The notes under the pieces: generated by a model
The model's input: the letters and a program-made list of their open reading frames with translations, nothing else
What the model was told of the DNA's origin: nothing
Database searches by the model: none
Shown here: one piece after another, positions 16,122 through 25,083 of the stretch
Layout: each line of letters begins with the position of its first letter
How positions within the stretch are numbered: the stretch's first letter is position 1
Source: Lewinellaceae bacterium
GTDB lineage: Bacteria > Bacteroidota > Bacteroidia > Chitinophagales > Saprospiraceae
Length of the DNA: 64,000 nt
Direction of reading: 5' to 3'
Assembly (NCBI GenBank): GCA_020636215.1
Contig: JACJYG010000016.1
Span: forward strand, 1 to 64,000
Program-made: the position numbers and the translations under genes

Positions 16122-18542
16122 CTATTTCTTATAAGCTAATAATCTCAACGCATTAAAGACTACCACCAAGGTGGAACCTTCATGAATCAACACGGCAGGC
16201 CCGATGGTTGCAATCCCTGAAATAGTCAGTGGTATTAAAATACCTACTATTCCCAAACTAACCCAGAGGTTTTGCTTGATAATGCCTTTGGCCTTTCTAC
16301 TCAAACCGATGGCAAAAGGCAAGGTTTCTAGCTTGTCGGCCATTAGGGCTATGTCGGCTGTTTCCAGGGCTACATCACTGCCTGCTGCTCCCATAGCAAT
16401 ACCCACAGTACTGTTGGCCATGGCCGGGGCATCATTTACGCCATCACCTACCATGGCTACTTTGGATTCTTTTTCCTTAAGTTCTTTAATGGCTTCAACC
16501 TTTTCTTCCGGTAACAAACTACCCCAGGCATCTGTCAGGCCAATCTCTTTGGCCACTGCATCGGCTACTTTCTGGTTATCTCCGGTAAGCATGATCATTC
16601 GCTTGATACCAATCTTCTTGAGTTGCTCCAGAGTATTTTTAGCTTCTTTTCTGGGTGTGTCCATCAGGGCAATGATGCCAATGTACTTGTCATTTTGTCG
16701 GATCAGCATGGTAGTATTGCCATCTGACTCCAGTGACTTTACCTTTTCTTCTGTTTCCTTCTCTGGCTTATTATCATCCAGGGATTCAAACAGGTCCAGA
16801 TTGCCAATGTATATTTTGTCATCACCCAAGGTGGCTTTGATCCCTTTCCCAAGCACAGCTTCCAGATCTTTCGCCTCGGGTATGTCAACACCATCCAATC
16901 GCTCTTTTCCATCCCGCACTACTGCCTTAGCCAGAGGATGGCCACTGAGGTTTTCTACGGCTATGGCTATTTTCAACAGCTCTTCCTTGTTTAAATCACC
17001 TAAAGCAATTACTTCGGTGAGCTTGGGCTTCCCTTCTGTTAGCGTTCCGGTTTTGTCAAATGCCAGGGCAGTCAATACCCCCAGATCTTCCAGCGGACGG
17101 CCACCTTTAATAAGCACCCCGCTTTGGGCTGCCCGGGCTACACCACTTAGCACCGCACTGGGGGTGGAAATAGCCAAGGCACAAGGGCTCGCAGCTACCA
17201 ATACCGCCATGGCCCGGTAAAAACTTTCACTAAAGGTTTCGTCTATTACCAAGAAGGCAAAGTTGAGGACAACGACCAGAAGCAACACGGACGGCACAAA
17301 GTATTTCTCAAACCTATCGGTAAAGCGCTGGGTCGGCGATTTTTGGGTTTGTGCTTCATTCACCAGCTTCACCAGGCGCGATAAGGTAGAGTCTTTGGCC
17401 TCTTTGATCACTTTAATTTCCAGTGTATTATTGCCGTTGATCGTCCCGGAAAACACACGGTTATCATCTTTGATATCATCTTCCTGCGACCAGTCTTTTT
17501 CGGGGTTTTCTACCGGCACTTTGTCCACCGGCACACTTTCCCCGGTAATAGGGGCCTGGTTTACGCTGCTTTGGCCATCCACTACCACACCATCAGCAGA
17601 GATTTTACTATTAGGTTTGACCACAATGATGTCACCGATGCTCAGTTTTTCAATGCCAACTTCTTTTGTCTTACCGTTTTTTTTGAGCAGCGCGGTTTTG
17701 GGCGCCAGTTCCGCCAACGCTTCAATGGATTTGCGTGCTTTGTTCATGGCATAATGCTCCAGGGCATGCCCCAGGCTGAAGAGGAATAGCAGCAATGCGC
17801 CTTCCGCCCATTCGCCTAAAATAGCCGCACCAATGGCTGCCACCAGCATCAGAAAATCAATCTCAAAGCCGCCTTTAGCCACTGTTTGAACCGCTTCTTT
17901 GGCTGTAAAAAAGCTACCAAAGAAGTACGCCCCGATGTAGAGTGAAAGGCTTACCCAGGAAGGGATTGTTTCCACAAAGGAAAGCCCGAATCCAATACCC
18001 AACAGTGCCCCACAAATGATGGAAAAGATCAGCTCGGTATTTTTACCGAAGATGCCGCCATGCCTATGCTCTTCATCAGCCTTGCGCTCGTGTTTTGCGG
18101 GGAGTTTTTTTTCGATAGCCAATCCTGCCTCGCGGACGGCGGCCTCCACCTTTTCAGGGCCGGTTTCCCGGCTGTCAAACTCAATGCGCAGCAGGCCGGA
18201 TGCTGAAGCTGAGGCTTCGACGACTCCGGGTTGCTGCTCCAGCAATTCGCCTACCTTACGGGCATGGCGCTGGTGGCGGATGCCTTTAACATTGAGCAGC
18301 AGGTGGCCGAAGCGGGCAGTCAGCTCGGTCCCGCTTTGCCGGGCAATCGACCTGGCCTTTTCGAGTGAAATGCGGCCGGGGCCGTAGTAGATGCACAGAA
18401 CGGCAGGTTCGCCTTCTTTCACATGGGCTTTTTCAATGCCGTCTTTTTCTTTCAGTATAGAGATCATGCGTTCAACACAACGGTCTTTTTCGTCGGGGAT
18501 TTCCGGGAGGAGGATCGGTATTTCGAGTTGCAGCTTTTTCAT
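16122..18542 (-). CDS. P1B-4 heavy-metal ATPase (SPC motif; Co/Zn/Cd/Fe-type exporter)
   Basis: An 806-residue metal-exporting ATPase. The transport motif is SPC (ASPCALAISTP) rather than CPC and helix 8 holds HEGST, the two marks of the P1B-4 (CoaT/CzcP/CtpD) class. DKTGTLTEG, SGHPLAKAV and MVGDGVNDAP are intact. Two HMA-like domains at the N-terminus (about residues 1-150) have both lost their CxxC; the second has RHQRHARK in its place. A His/Glu-rich linker (KHERKADEEHRHGG) follows. It is last in a series with the RND adaptor and pump, about 120 bp away. The region between the two genes holds no gene I can support. Confidence 0.9.
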   Translation of the reverse strand: MKKLQLEIPILLPEIPDEKDRCVERMISILKEKDGIEKAHVKEGEPAVLCIYYGPGRISLEKARSIARQSGTELTARFGHLLLNVKGIRHQRHARKVGELLEQQPGVVEASASASGLLRIEFDSRETGPEKVEAAVREAGLAIEKKLPAKHERKADEEHRHGGIFGKNTELIFSIICGALLGIGFGLSFVETIPSWVSLSLYIGAYFFGSFFTAKEAVQTVAKGGFEIDFLMLVAAIGAAILGEWAEGALLLFLFSLGHALEHYAMNKARKSIEALAELAPKTALLKKNGKTKEVGIEKLSIGDIIVVKPNSKISADGVVVDGQSSVNQAPITGESVPVDKVPVENPEKDWSQEDDIKDDNRVFSGTINGNNTLEIKVIKEAKDSTLSRLVKLVNEAQTQKSPTQRFTDRFEKYFVPSVLLLVVVLNFAFLVIDETFSESFYRAMAVLVAASPCALAISTPSAVLSGVARAAQSGVLIKGGRPLEDLGVLTALAFDKTGTLTEGKPKLTEVIALGDLNKEELLKIAIAVENLSGHPLAKAVVRDGKERLDGVDIPEAKDLEAVLGKGIKATLGDDKIYIGNLDLFESLDDNKPEKETEEKVKSLESDGNTTMLIRQNDKYIGIIALMDTPRKEAKNTLEQLKKIGIKRMIMLTGDNQKVADAVAKEIGLTDAWGSLLPEEKVEAIKELKEKESKVAMVGDGVNDAPAMANSTVGIAMGAAGSDVALETADIALMADKLETLPFAIGLSRKAKGIIKQNLWVSLGIVGILIPLTISGIATIGPAVLIHEGSTLVVVFNALRLLAYKK

Positions 18543-18662
18543 GGACTGGATAATTTATTGATGAAATGGGTGCATTAACTGGCTTAGAGATTGAGAGGAT
18601 CTCTGGTTTTGATGCGATAAGCATCCTCTATCTCCGTCAGGTAAATATGTAATATTCTGAAA

Positions 18663-19856
18663 TCAATGGCTATGTTCCGCTTCCCCCTTCTTCATCTCAG
18701 CGATCAGATAATAGGCATTATTCAGGGCGAACCGGGCATTTTCCGGGGCCTTCCGGAGGAACTCGACGCCCACCCAACCATCGTTGGAGCTGCCGGGAAC
18801 TACCTCGATGGGCGTAAACATCCATTCTGCTTCTTCCTCTTCCGCCAGAAACGCCACGTGCCGGTTTCCGTCCCGGGTAATGGCGCTTTCCGGCAGCGCA
18901 AAGGTTTCCGTGCTGTCCGTCAGTATTTCCCCCTTAATGTACATGCCCGGTATCAGCTTACCGGTTTTGTTCTCGATTTCGGCATGGACGTGTACGGCCT
19001 TCGGATCCCGTTCGAACTTTTTCCCGACGGAATAGATCCGGGCATACAATTCCGTTTCGGGTAGGGTCTCCACAGTAAAACGCATTTGCTGGCCTTTTTC
19101 CACTTTGTAGACGTCCTTTTCAAAAACCATCAGGTCGGCATGGATGTGCCCGATATTCACGACCTCGAAAAGATCCTTATCCGGCTGCACGTATTGGCCG
19201 GTCTTTACACCTACTAGGGTGACCGTACCGGCGATGGGGCTGACAATCGGCATCCGGCCATACAATTCGCCCTCCTGGATACGGGCCGGGTTGAGCCCAA
19301 GCTGCCGGAGTTGCATTTCGTAACCCTTTACCATCGCCTGGCTGGCGCGATAATCGGCCTGTGTTTGCTGGAATGCTTTGCCGGACCCCACCTCCTTCTC
19401 ATAGAGGGCCTTCTGGCGTTGATATTCCTGCTCCAGAAACTGCAGCTTGCTGTAGGCCTCCAGATATTCGCTTTGCATGCGCGTAATGTTTGGATGGGAA
19501 AGATAAGCCAATACCTGCCCTTTTTTCACATCGTCTCCCTCGATCACCTCGATGGAAGCCACATTGGCCCCGACGACGGCAGTGACGGTGGCTTCATTCT
19601 GGGGTGGGACTTCCAGTTGCCCGTTGGCTTCTACAACAGAGGTAATGTTTCGGCGCGGCAGTTCGCCCGTTTTCATTTGCAGGGCTGCAAACTGCTCCGG
19701 AGAAAGGTGGGCCCTCTCCCCTTCTTCCTCGTGGCCGCGATGGCCGTTTTCGGCTTTATGGCCGTTTTCGTGTTCCATGGGGTTGTTTTCGCCGCCGCAG
19801 GCTGTTACGAACAGAAGAGCGGCCAGCAGGCTGATCATATTTATTCTGAATTTCAT
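18663..19856 (-). CDS. RND efflux periplasmic adaptor (HlyD/CzcB family)
   Basis: A lipoprotein of about 397 residues beginning MKFRINMISLLAALLFVTAC, with a His/Glu-rich stretch next (HENGHKAENGHRGHEEEGE) that may bind metal. A barrel-sandwich/lipoyl part (VEANGQLEVPPQNEATVTAV), a coiled-coil hairpin (about residues 120-200) and the beta-barrel and membrane-proximal domains follow. An open frame extends 79 codons further upstream but is Gly/Pro/Arg-rich and overlaps the pump gene; it was rejected as the start because the signal peptide would be buried. The stop of the pump gene lies 11 bp upstream. Confidence 0.9.
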   Translation of the reverse strand: MKFRINMISLLAALLFVTACGGENNPMEHENGHKAENGHRGHEEEGERAHLSPEQFAALQMKTGELPRRNITSVVEANGQLEVPPQNEATVTAVVGANVASIEVIEGDDVKKGQVLAYLSHPNITRMQSEYLEAYSKLQFLEQEYQRQKALYEKEVGSGKAFQQTQADYRASQAMVKGYEMQLRQLGLNPARIQEGELYGRMPIVSPIAGTVTLVGVKTGQYVQPDKDLFEVVNIGHIHADLMVFEKDVYKVEKGQQMRFTVETLPETELYARIYSVGKKFERDPKAVHVHAEIENKTGKLIPGMYIKGEILTDSTETFALPESAITRDGNRHVAFLAEEEEAEWMFTPIEVVPGSSNDGWVGVEFLRKAPENARFALNNAYYLIAEMKKGEAEHSH

Positions 19857-19867
19857 TTTTATTGTTT

Positions 19868-22800
19868 TTACTGATTGGGTGAATTGAGATAATACTCCAT
19901 CCGGCACTTCGATTTCAGGTAGCGGCCCAACGCCTCCTGGGCGTTTACCTCCACCTGCACGGCCGCCTGGAGGTTCTGAATGAAGGATATATAATCGATA
20001 GCGCCTTCCCGGTAGGCCAGTACCGCACCCTGCAATTGTTCGCGGGCCAGCGGAAGGGCCTGTTCTTGATAAAAGCGCCAGGAAGCATACCATTTGCGGT
20101 ATTGCTGTTGCAAGGCCCGGTACTCCGACTGGAGTTCCAGCTGGTTTTGCCGGTATTCCTGCTCCGCGGCCTGTTGCTGTATTCCGGCGGCCTGTATCGT
20201 GCCTTTCTCCGGCCGGGCAAACAAGGGAACGGTAACGCCCACCTGAAATTGATGGAAGGTGAATTCGCCGGCAATGCTTTGAAGGCCATACTGTGCATTG
20301 AACCGGGGCTTCAGGGCCGCCTCGGCTACCCAGCGTTCCGCTTCCGCTACTTTTATGCGTTGAGCGGCCACGGCCAGCAGAGGGTGTTCATCGGCCGGCC
20401 CACCTGCTTCCAATGGCTCGAACCAGCTGCCGTCAGGGGCCTCAGAGACGGTGTACATGGTGTCGCCGGCCAGCCACAGGTTCAGTTTCTGCAGGGCAGT
20501 AGCGTAATCGAAGGCCGCCTGCTCTTTCTGCAGGGAGATTTGTTTCACCTGGTTAGAAGCGGCCAAAAAGGCCAGTTTTGAAGTCTCTTCTACCTCGTAC
20601 CTTACCTGTGCTGCGCGTTGAAACTGTTGGTAAATGGAATCCAGCCGCTGGTACAGCAAAAGGTTATTTTGGGCGACAAAGGTTGCAAACCAGGCTTCCT
20701 GAACCTGCCTTTTCAGCTCGATCTTACTCAGGCTCAATGCTGCTTCTGCCAATACGATCCGCTGTTCCTGCAATTCCCGTTTTGGAGCGATACCGAATAC
20801 ATCGATATTCTGTTGCTGAACGCCGATGAGGGTATAAACCCCGCCATTTCCCTTTCCCAATTCTTCCCCGCCGGTAAAAATTTGGGTAGTGCCCAGGTCC
20901 CAGGCGGTTTCTTTTAGCGCCTCCTGGCGGCCGATTTCCAGGCGGGCGGCCTTTATTTTCGGGTAGTTGGCGGCCGCCATTTCCACCGCTTCCTCCAGGG
21001 ATATAGAAGGCAAGGCGCCTGGCTGCTGGGCAGCCGCCGACGCCGGGGTCAGGAAGCTCATCCCGGCCAGGAGGGCAGCTGCCCCGGTGATTCCGCCGGC
21101 CGCCCGCCGCAGGGAGCGGGCCTCCGTCCAGCGATAAAGGATGGGCAAAACGAAGAGCGTGAGCAGCGTGGAAGTGATCAGCCCGCCGATAACGACAGTG
21201 GCCAGCGGCCGCTGCACCTCTGCCCCTGCGGAACCGGACAGGGCCATGGGAAGAAATCCGAGGATGTCGGTAAGGGCAGTAAGCAAAATGGGCCGTATCC
21301 TCCTTCTGGCCCCTTTGGTTATGCGCTCTTTCAGATCCGCCACTCCTTCCGTTTTAAGTTCATTCCAGCCACTGATCAGGACCAGGCCGTTCAGGACGGC
21401 GACGCCAAACAGGACAATAAACCCTACGCCGGCGGAGATGCTGAAAGGCATATCCCGCAGCCAGAGCGAGAATACGCCTCCGATGGCGGCCAGCGGAATG
21501 GCCATATAGATCATGAGGCTTTGCTTGAAGGACCCGAGGGCGAAAAATATCAGGACAAATATAAGCGCCAGGGCAACTGGCACCACAATTTTCAACCGGT
21601 TGGTGGCCCTTTCCAGGTTTTCAAAAGCGCCGCCATAACGGATGTAGTAGCCGGGAGGCAAATCAAGCTGGGCATTCAGCTTCTGCCGGATCTCCTCCAC
21701 CAGCGTTTTTACATCGCGGCCCCGCACGTTCACCCCTACGTAGATCCTTCGGTTGGTATTGTCCCGGCTGATCTGCATGGGCCCGGGCTCATAACTGATA
21801 TCCGCCAGTTCCTTGAGTGGGATCTGGGCGCCATTTTGAGTATTGATGTACAGGTTGCGGAGGTCGTCGATATTGGTCCGGTGAATGGAGTCCAGGCGGA
21901 CAACCAGGCCGAAGCGCTTTTCCCCTTCAAAGATGACCCCGGCTTTGCCGCCGGCAAAGGCTGTTTCGACTACCTCGTTGATGTCATTTACATTCAGCCC
22001 ATATTGAGCCAGTTCGTCCCGGCGGTAATTTACCGTCATCTGAGGAAGGCCGGTGGTTGCTTCTACCTTCATATCGCCTACCCCATCGACAGTGGCGATG
22101 ATCCGGCCCATTTCTTCGGCCTTCTCCGCCAGTATCTGCAGGTTTTCCCCATAGAGTTTTACGGCAATGTCTTCCCGCACGCCGGTGAGCAGCTCATTAA
22201 ACCGCATCTCAATGGGTTGGGTAAATTCATAATTTACTCCCGGGACGATACTGAGTTTTTCCTTCATCCTTTCGATGAGTTCCTCTTTGGACGCTGCTGA
22301 AACCCATTCTTCTTGGGGTTTGAGTATTACAAAGCAATCGCCGATATCCATTGGCATGGGGTCCGTGGGTACCTCGGCCACCCCGAAACGGGTCATGGCG
22401 TGTTCTATTTCGGGAAAATTATCGAGCAGTAGGCGCTCGATCCGGGTGGACGTCTCAATGCTTTCTGAAAGGGAACTGCCCGGCTTCAGGATGACGTGGA
22501 AAGCGATGTCTCCCTCGTCCAGTTGAGGGATAAATTCTCCTCCCATGCGGGTGAAAGTGAAAACGGCGATTGCAAATAAGGCCAATGCCGAAGCGATGAC
22601 AGCCAGGGATTTTTTCAGGGCGCCTCCGAGGGCGTTTTCGTACCTGTCCTCCAGCCAGCTCACGATCCGGCCTCCCCAGGACTTTCCGCCTCCTTTTCCG
22701 GCGCGGATGAAAAGCGCGGAAACCATGGGGACATAGGTCAGGCAGAGGATCATGGCGCCGAGCATGGCAAACATAAAGGTCAGGGCCATTGGCTGGAACA

Positions 22801-24217
22801 TTTTTCCCTCCACCCCTTCCAGGAAGAGGATGGGTAGAAAAACAATCAGAATGATGAGCTGGCCGAAGAAGGCGGCGTTCATCATTTTACTGGAGGCGGA
22901 ATAGGCGATCTCATCGCGGGCCCCGGCGTCCAGTGTTTGGCCATTGCGCCGCTGTTGTATCATGAGGAATACCGTACCTTCGACGATGATCACCGCTCCG
23001 TCTACGATAATGCCGAAATCGATGGCGCCCAGGCTCATCAGGTTAGCCCATACTCCGAAGGTGTTCATCAGGATGAAGGCGAAGAGCAGGGAGAGGGGTA
23101 TGGTGGAGGCCACGATGAGCCCGCCCCGCCAATTGCCGAGCAGGAATACCAGGACGAAGATGACGATCAGGGCGCCCTCCAGCAGGTTGGTGGAAACCGT
23201 GCTGGTGGTTTCGGCGATGAGGGCGCTGCGGTCCAGGAACGGTTTGATCGTGATACCATCCGGTAAAGACTCCTGGATCAGTGCCATACGGCCTTTTACT
23301 GCGTCGATCACCTCGTTGGAATTGGCGCCTTTCAGCATCAGGATCATGCCGCCCACGGCCTCCCCCTGCCCGTCTTTGGTGAATGCGCCGTAGCGTACGG
23401 CGCTGCCCAGCTGCACCCTGGCGATATCCACAATCCTTATGGGGATGCCGTTCACCGTCTTCACCACAATGTTTTCAATATCCGGGATGCTGCGCGCCAG
23501 GCCTTCCCCCCGGATAAAATTAGCCTGGTGATCCTTCTCAATGTAAGCGCCGCCAGTATTCTGGTTGTTTGCATCCAGAGCCTCGAACACATCGGTAATG
23601 GCCAGGCCGATGGCCCTGAGCTCATCCGGGTCAACGGCCACCTCGTATTGTTTGAGTTGCCCTCCGAAAGCATTGACTTCCACGACTCCCGGTACCATGG
23701 CCATTTGCCGGCGTACGATCCAGTCCTGGATGCTGCGCAATTCCAAAGCGGAATATTCATCCTGATAGGCAGCATCAACTTCCAGCGTGTATTGATAAAT
23801 TTCTCCGAGGCCGGTTGAAATAGGCCCCATGAAGGATTCGCCAAAACCCGCCGGAATCTCCTCTTTAACCATGGCCAGCTTCTCATTGGCCAGCTGGCGG
23901 GGCAGGTAAGTGCCCATCTCATCCTCGAATACGATAGTGACAACCGAAAGGCCAAAACGGGAAATGGATCGGATCTCCACCACTCCCGGCAGGTTGGCCA
24001 TGGCCACTTCCACCGGGTAAGTGACAAACTGCTCGATATCTTCGGTACCCAGGTTCGGGGCCTGAGTGATGACCTGTACCTGGTTGTTGGTGATGTCCGG
24101 CACAGCGTCGATGGGCACCTTTGTCAGGCTCCAGATACCGGCGCCGATAAGCACAAGGGTCAATAAGCCGATGAGGAGCTTGTTCTCTATAGAAAAAGCA
24201 ATAATTCTATTGATCAT
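19868..24217 (-). CDS. CzcA-type RND pump fused to a TolC-like outer-membrane channel
   Basis: A protein of about 1449 residues. Residues 1 to about 1030 are a heavy-metal RND transporter: helix 1 at FSIENKLLIGLLTLVLIGAG, the helix-4 proton-relay motif DFGIIVDGAVIIVEG (CzcA/HME1-like, for Co/Zn/Cd) and a second repeat from about residue 550. After a further hydrophobic segment ending TPASAAAQQ, about residues 1065-1449 form a TolC/CzcC-type outer-membrane factor with the usual long helical hairpins. Such fusions are known in Bacteroidota; whether the chain is cut at the second signal-like segment is unknown. I chose the ATG before INRIIAFSIENK; earlier in-frame Mets add 6-13 residues. Confidence 0.9.
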   Translation of the reverse strand: MINRIIAFSIENKLLIGLLTLVLIGAGIWSLTKVPIDAVPDITNNQVQVITQAPNLGTEDIEQFVTYPVEVAMANLPGVVEIRSISRFGLSVVTIVFEDEMGTYLPRQLANEKLAMVKEEIPAGFGESFMGPISTGLGEIYQYTLEVDAAYQDEYSALELRSIQDWIVRRQMAMVPGVVEVNAFGGQLKQYEVAVDPDELRAIGLAITDVFEALDANNQNTGGAYIEKDHQANFIRGEGLARSIPDIENIVVKTVNGIPIRIVDIARVQLGSAVRYGAFTKDGQGEAVGGMILMLKGANSNEVIDAVKGRMALIQESLPDGITIKPFLDRSALIAETTSTVSTNLLEGALIVIFVLVFLLGNWRGGLIVASTIPLSLLFAFILMNTFGVWANLMSLGAIDFGIIVDGAVIIVEGTVFLMIQQRRNGQTLDAGARDEIAYSASSKMMNAAFFGQLIILIVFLPILFLEGVEGKMFQPMALTFMFAMLGAMILCLTYVPMVSALFIRAGKGGGKSWGGRIVSWLEDRYENALGGALKKSLAVIASALALFAIAVFTFTRMGGEFIPQLDEGDIAFHVILKPGSSLSESIETSTRIERLLLDNFPEIEHAMTRFGVAEVPTDPMPMDIGDCFVILKPQEEWVSAASKEELIERMKEKLSIVPGVNYEFTQPIEMRFNELLTGVREDIAVKLYGENLQILAEKAEEMGRIIATVDGVGDMKVEATTGLPQMTVNYRRDELAQYGLNVNDINEVVETAFAGGKAGVIFEGEKRFGLVVRLDSIHRTNIDDLRNLYINTQNGAQIPLKELADISYEPGPMQISRDNTNRRIYVGVNVRGRDVKTLVEEIRQKLNAQLDLPPGYYIRYGGAFENLERATNRLKIVVPVALALIFVLIFFALGSFKQSLMIYMAIPLAAIGGVFSLWLRDMPFSISAGVGFIVLFGVAVLNGLVLISGWNELKTEGVADLKERITKGARRRIRPILLTALTDILGFLPMALSGSAGAEVQRPLATVVIGGLITSTLLTLFVLPILYRWTEARSLRRAAGGITGAAALLAGMSFLTPASAAAQQPGALPSISLEEAVEMAAANYPKIKAARLEIGRQEALKETAWDLGTTQIFTGGEELGKGNGGVYTLIGVQQQNIDVFGIAPKRELQEQRIVLAEAALSLSKIELKRQVQEAWFATFVAQNNLLLYQRLDSIYQQFQRAAQVRYEVEETSKLAFLAASNQVKQISLQKEQAAFDYATALQKLNLWLAGDTMYTVSEAPDGSWFEPLEAGGPADEHPLLAVAAQRIKVAEAERWVAEAALKPRFNAQYGLQSIAGEFTFHQFQVGVTVPLFARPEKGTIQAAGIQQQAAEQEYRQNQLELQSEYRALQQQYRKWYASWRFYQEQALPLAREQLQGAVLAYREGAIDYISFIQNLQAAVQVEVNAQEALGRYLKSKCRMEYYLNSPNQ

Positions 24218-24349
24218 TGGATGTGGTTTCAACATTGGAAAATGGAATGAGCGCAATGGCCGGGGCAGGTTAGAAGGTTATTGGGCAGCCCAGGATCAGC
24301 CCCGTTATTGGTTACCGGTTGTTGGCCGGAAAGCTTATTCGAATAACGA

Positions 24350-24567
24350 GGGATAAGGAGGCGGACACATTGAATTTACCAATAAATCGAGGTGTTCGCG
24401 AGCGGCTACAAGACGTGATGCGGGATAAGAGAGGCTTGCCTCCTTATTCCACATCGAGACACGCTCTGCCCGTCGCCTCCGTCGGACGTAGCCGGCTTTG
24501 GCGGCGGAGTCCGAAGCGTGGCGAAGGCGGAGCCTCTCGCGAACGAAACTTAATTTATTTGTGTCCG
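24350..24567. repeat. MITE-like element with terminal and subterminal inverted repeats
   Basis: The 375-bp gap between the DUF6660 gene and the RND pump holds no gene but has a structured repeat of about 210 bp. The ends CGGACACA (24362) and TGTGTCCG (24560-24567) are perfect inverted repeats, and inner blocks GTTCGCGAGCGGCT and its partner AGCCTCTCGCGAAC match 13 of 14. A further pair, GGGATAAGGAGGC at 24350 and GCCTCCTTATTCC at 24438, matches 12 of 13. The centre is GC-rich with more short palindromes. No transposase is present. Confidence 0.6.
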
Positions 24568-24632
24568 ACTATTGACTACTTGCCTGCAATTCCTTGCCCA
24601 CTGGGCAAAACGCTCAAAAAAAAAAGGAAAGA

Positions 24633-24971
24633 TCAGGCCGGAATAGGAGGGCGGAAAACGGAAGAAAGATAATGACACTCCATGCTGTGAACGGGCAACA
24701 GGGGGGCTTCCTCAATAATTACCTGCTGTTGTACAGGAGGGGCCAGCCTCAGCCCCGGCAAGAGAAAAGAACCACAGCAGGAGCAGATGCAGAGCGGAGA
24801 GCAATGGTCGCTGCCCTCGCTATGGTGGCCGTGAGTATGGCTGGCTAGGGCAGTAATTTCAGATGAATGTTCCGGAGCATCAACAACACAGCCCTGCGCG
24901 GGGTCCGCACAGGGCAGGAACGCCAGCATCAGAAAGTAAACGGCCAGGACGATGGGTGTTGCTGTTTTCAA
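24633..24971 (-). CDS. DUF6660 family small exported Cys/His-rich protein
   Basis: A 112-residue protein with a signal peptide (TPIVLAVYFLMLAFLPC), a His-rich segment (HTHGHHSEGSDH) and the Cys cluster CSPLCICSCCG at about residues 57-67. The pattern matches small periplasmic proteins of Bacteroidota metal-efflux operons classed as DUF6660; their role is not known, but metal binding or sensing is likely. Its promoter is well defined. It would be the leader gene of the RND operon that follows, but the MITE-like repeat now lies between. Confidence 0.75.
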   Translation of the reverse strand: MKTATPIVLAVYFLMLAFLPCADPAQGCVVDAPEHSSEITALASHTHGHHSEGSDHCSPLCICSCCGSFLLPGLRLAPPVQQQVIIEEAPLLPVHSMECHYLSSVFRPPIPA

Positions 24972-24987
24972 CCGGATCGATTTTGCG

Positions 24988-25018
24988 CAAAAGTAACCAT
25001 TTCCAAAGAGAATATCAA
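24988..25018 (-). promoter_or_regulatory. Promoter of the DUF6660 gene
   Basis: On the minus strand TACTTTTG (24995-24988) matches TAnnTTTG and a TTG (25018-25016) lies 20 nt upstream. The -7 box ends 17 bp before the ATG. Confidence 0.6.
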
Positions 25019-25048
25019 GGTTGCCTCTGAAAAAGGATATAGATATAA

Positions 25049-25065
25049 AAGTAAGATCCTTACTT
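25049..25065 (-). terminator. Hairpin terminator of the second RND operon
   Basis: A perfect stem AAGTAAG / CTTACTT with a 3-nt loop, followed on the minus strand by TTATAT. It lies 19 bp past the stop of the RND gene and just upstream of the DUF6660 promoter. Confidence 0.5.
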
Positions 25066-25083
25066 AAAAATCACTTGTACTTA

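Noticed and set aside
12375..16455. Recent direct-repeat duplication around the di-heme module
   Set aside because: The two ATPase 3' ends differ at many silent positions, so they are diverged paralogues rather than a fresh target or recombination duplication.
18543..18662. Short frame between the RND adaptor and the P1B-4 ATPase
   Set aside because: About 25 codons without a start codon or recognisable similarity; not distinguishable from chance.
19857..20093. 79-codon N-terminal extension of the first RND adaptor
   Set aside because: It is Gly/Pro/Arg-rich, overlaps the pump gene in another frame and would bury the lipoprotein signal.
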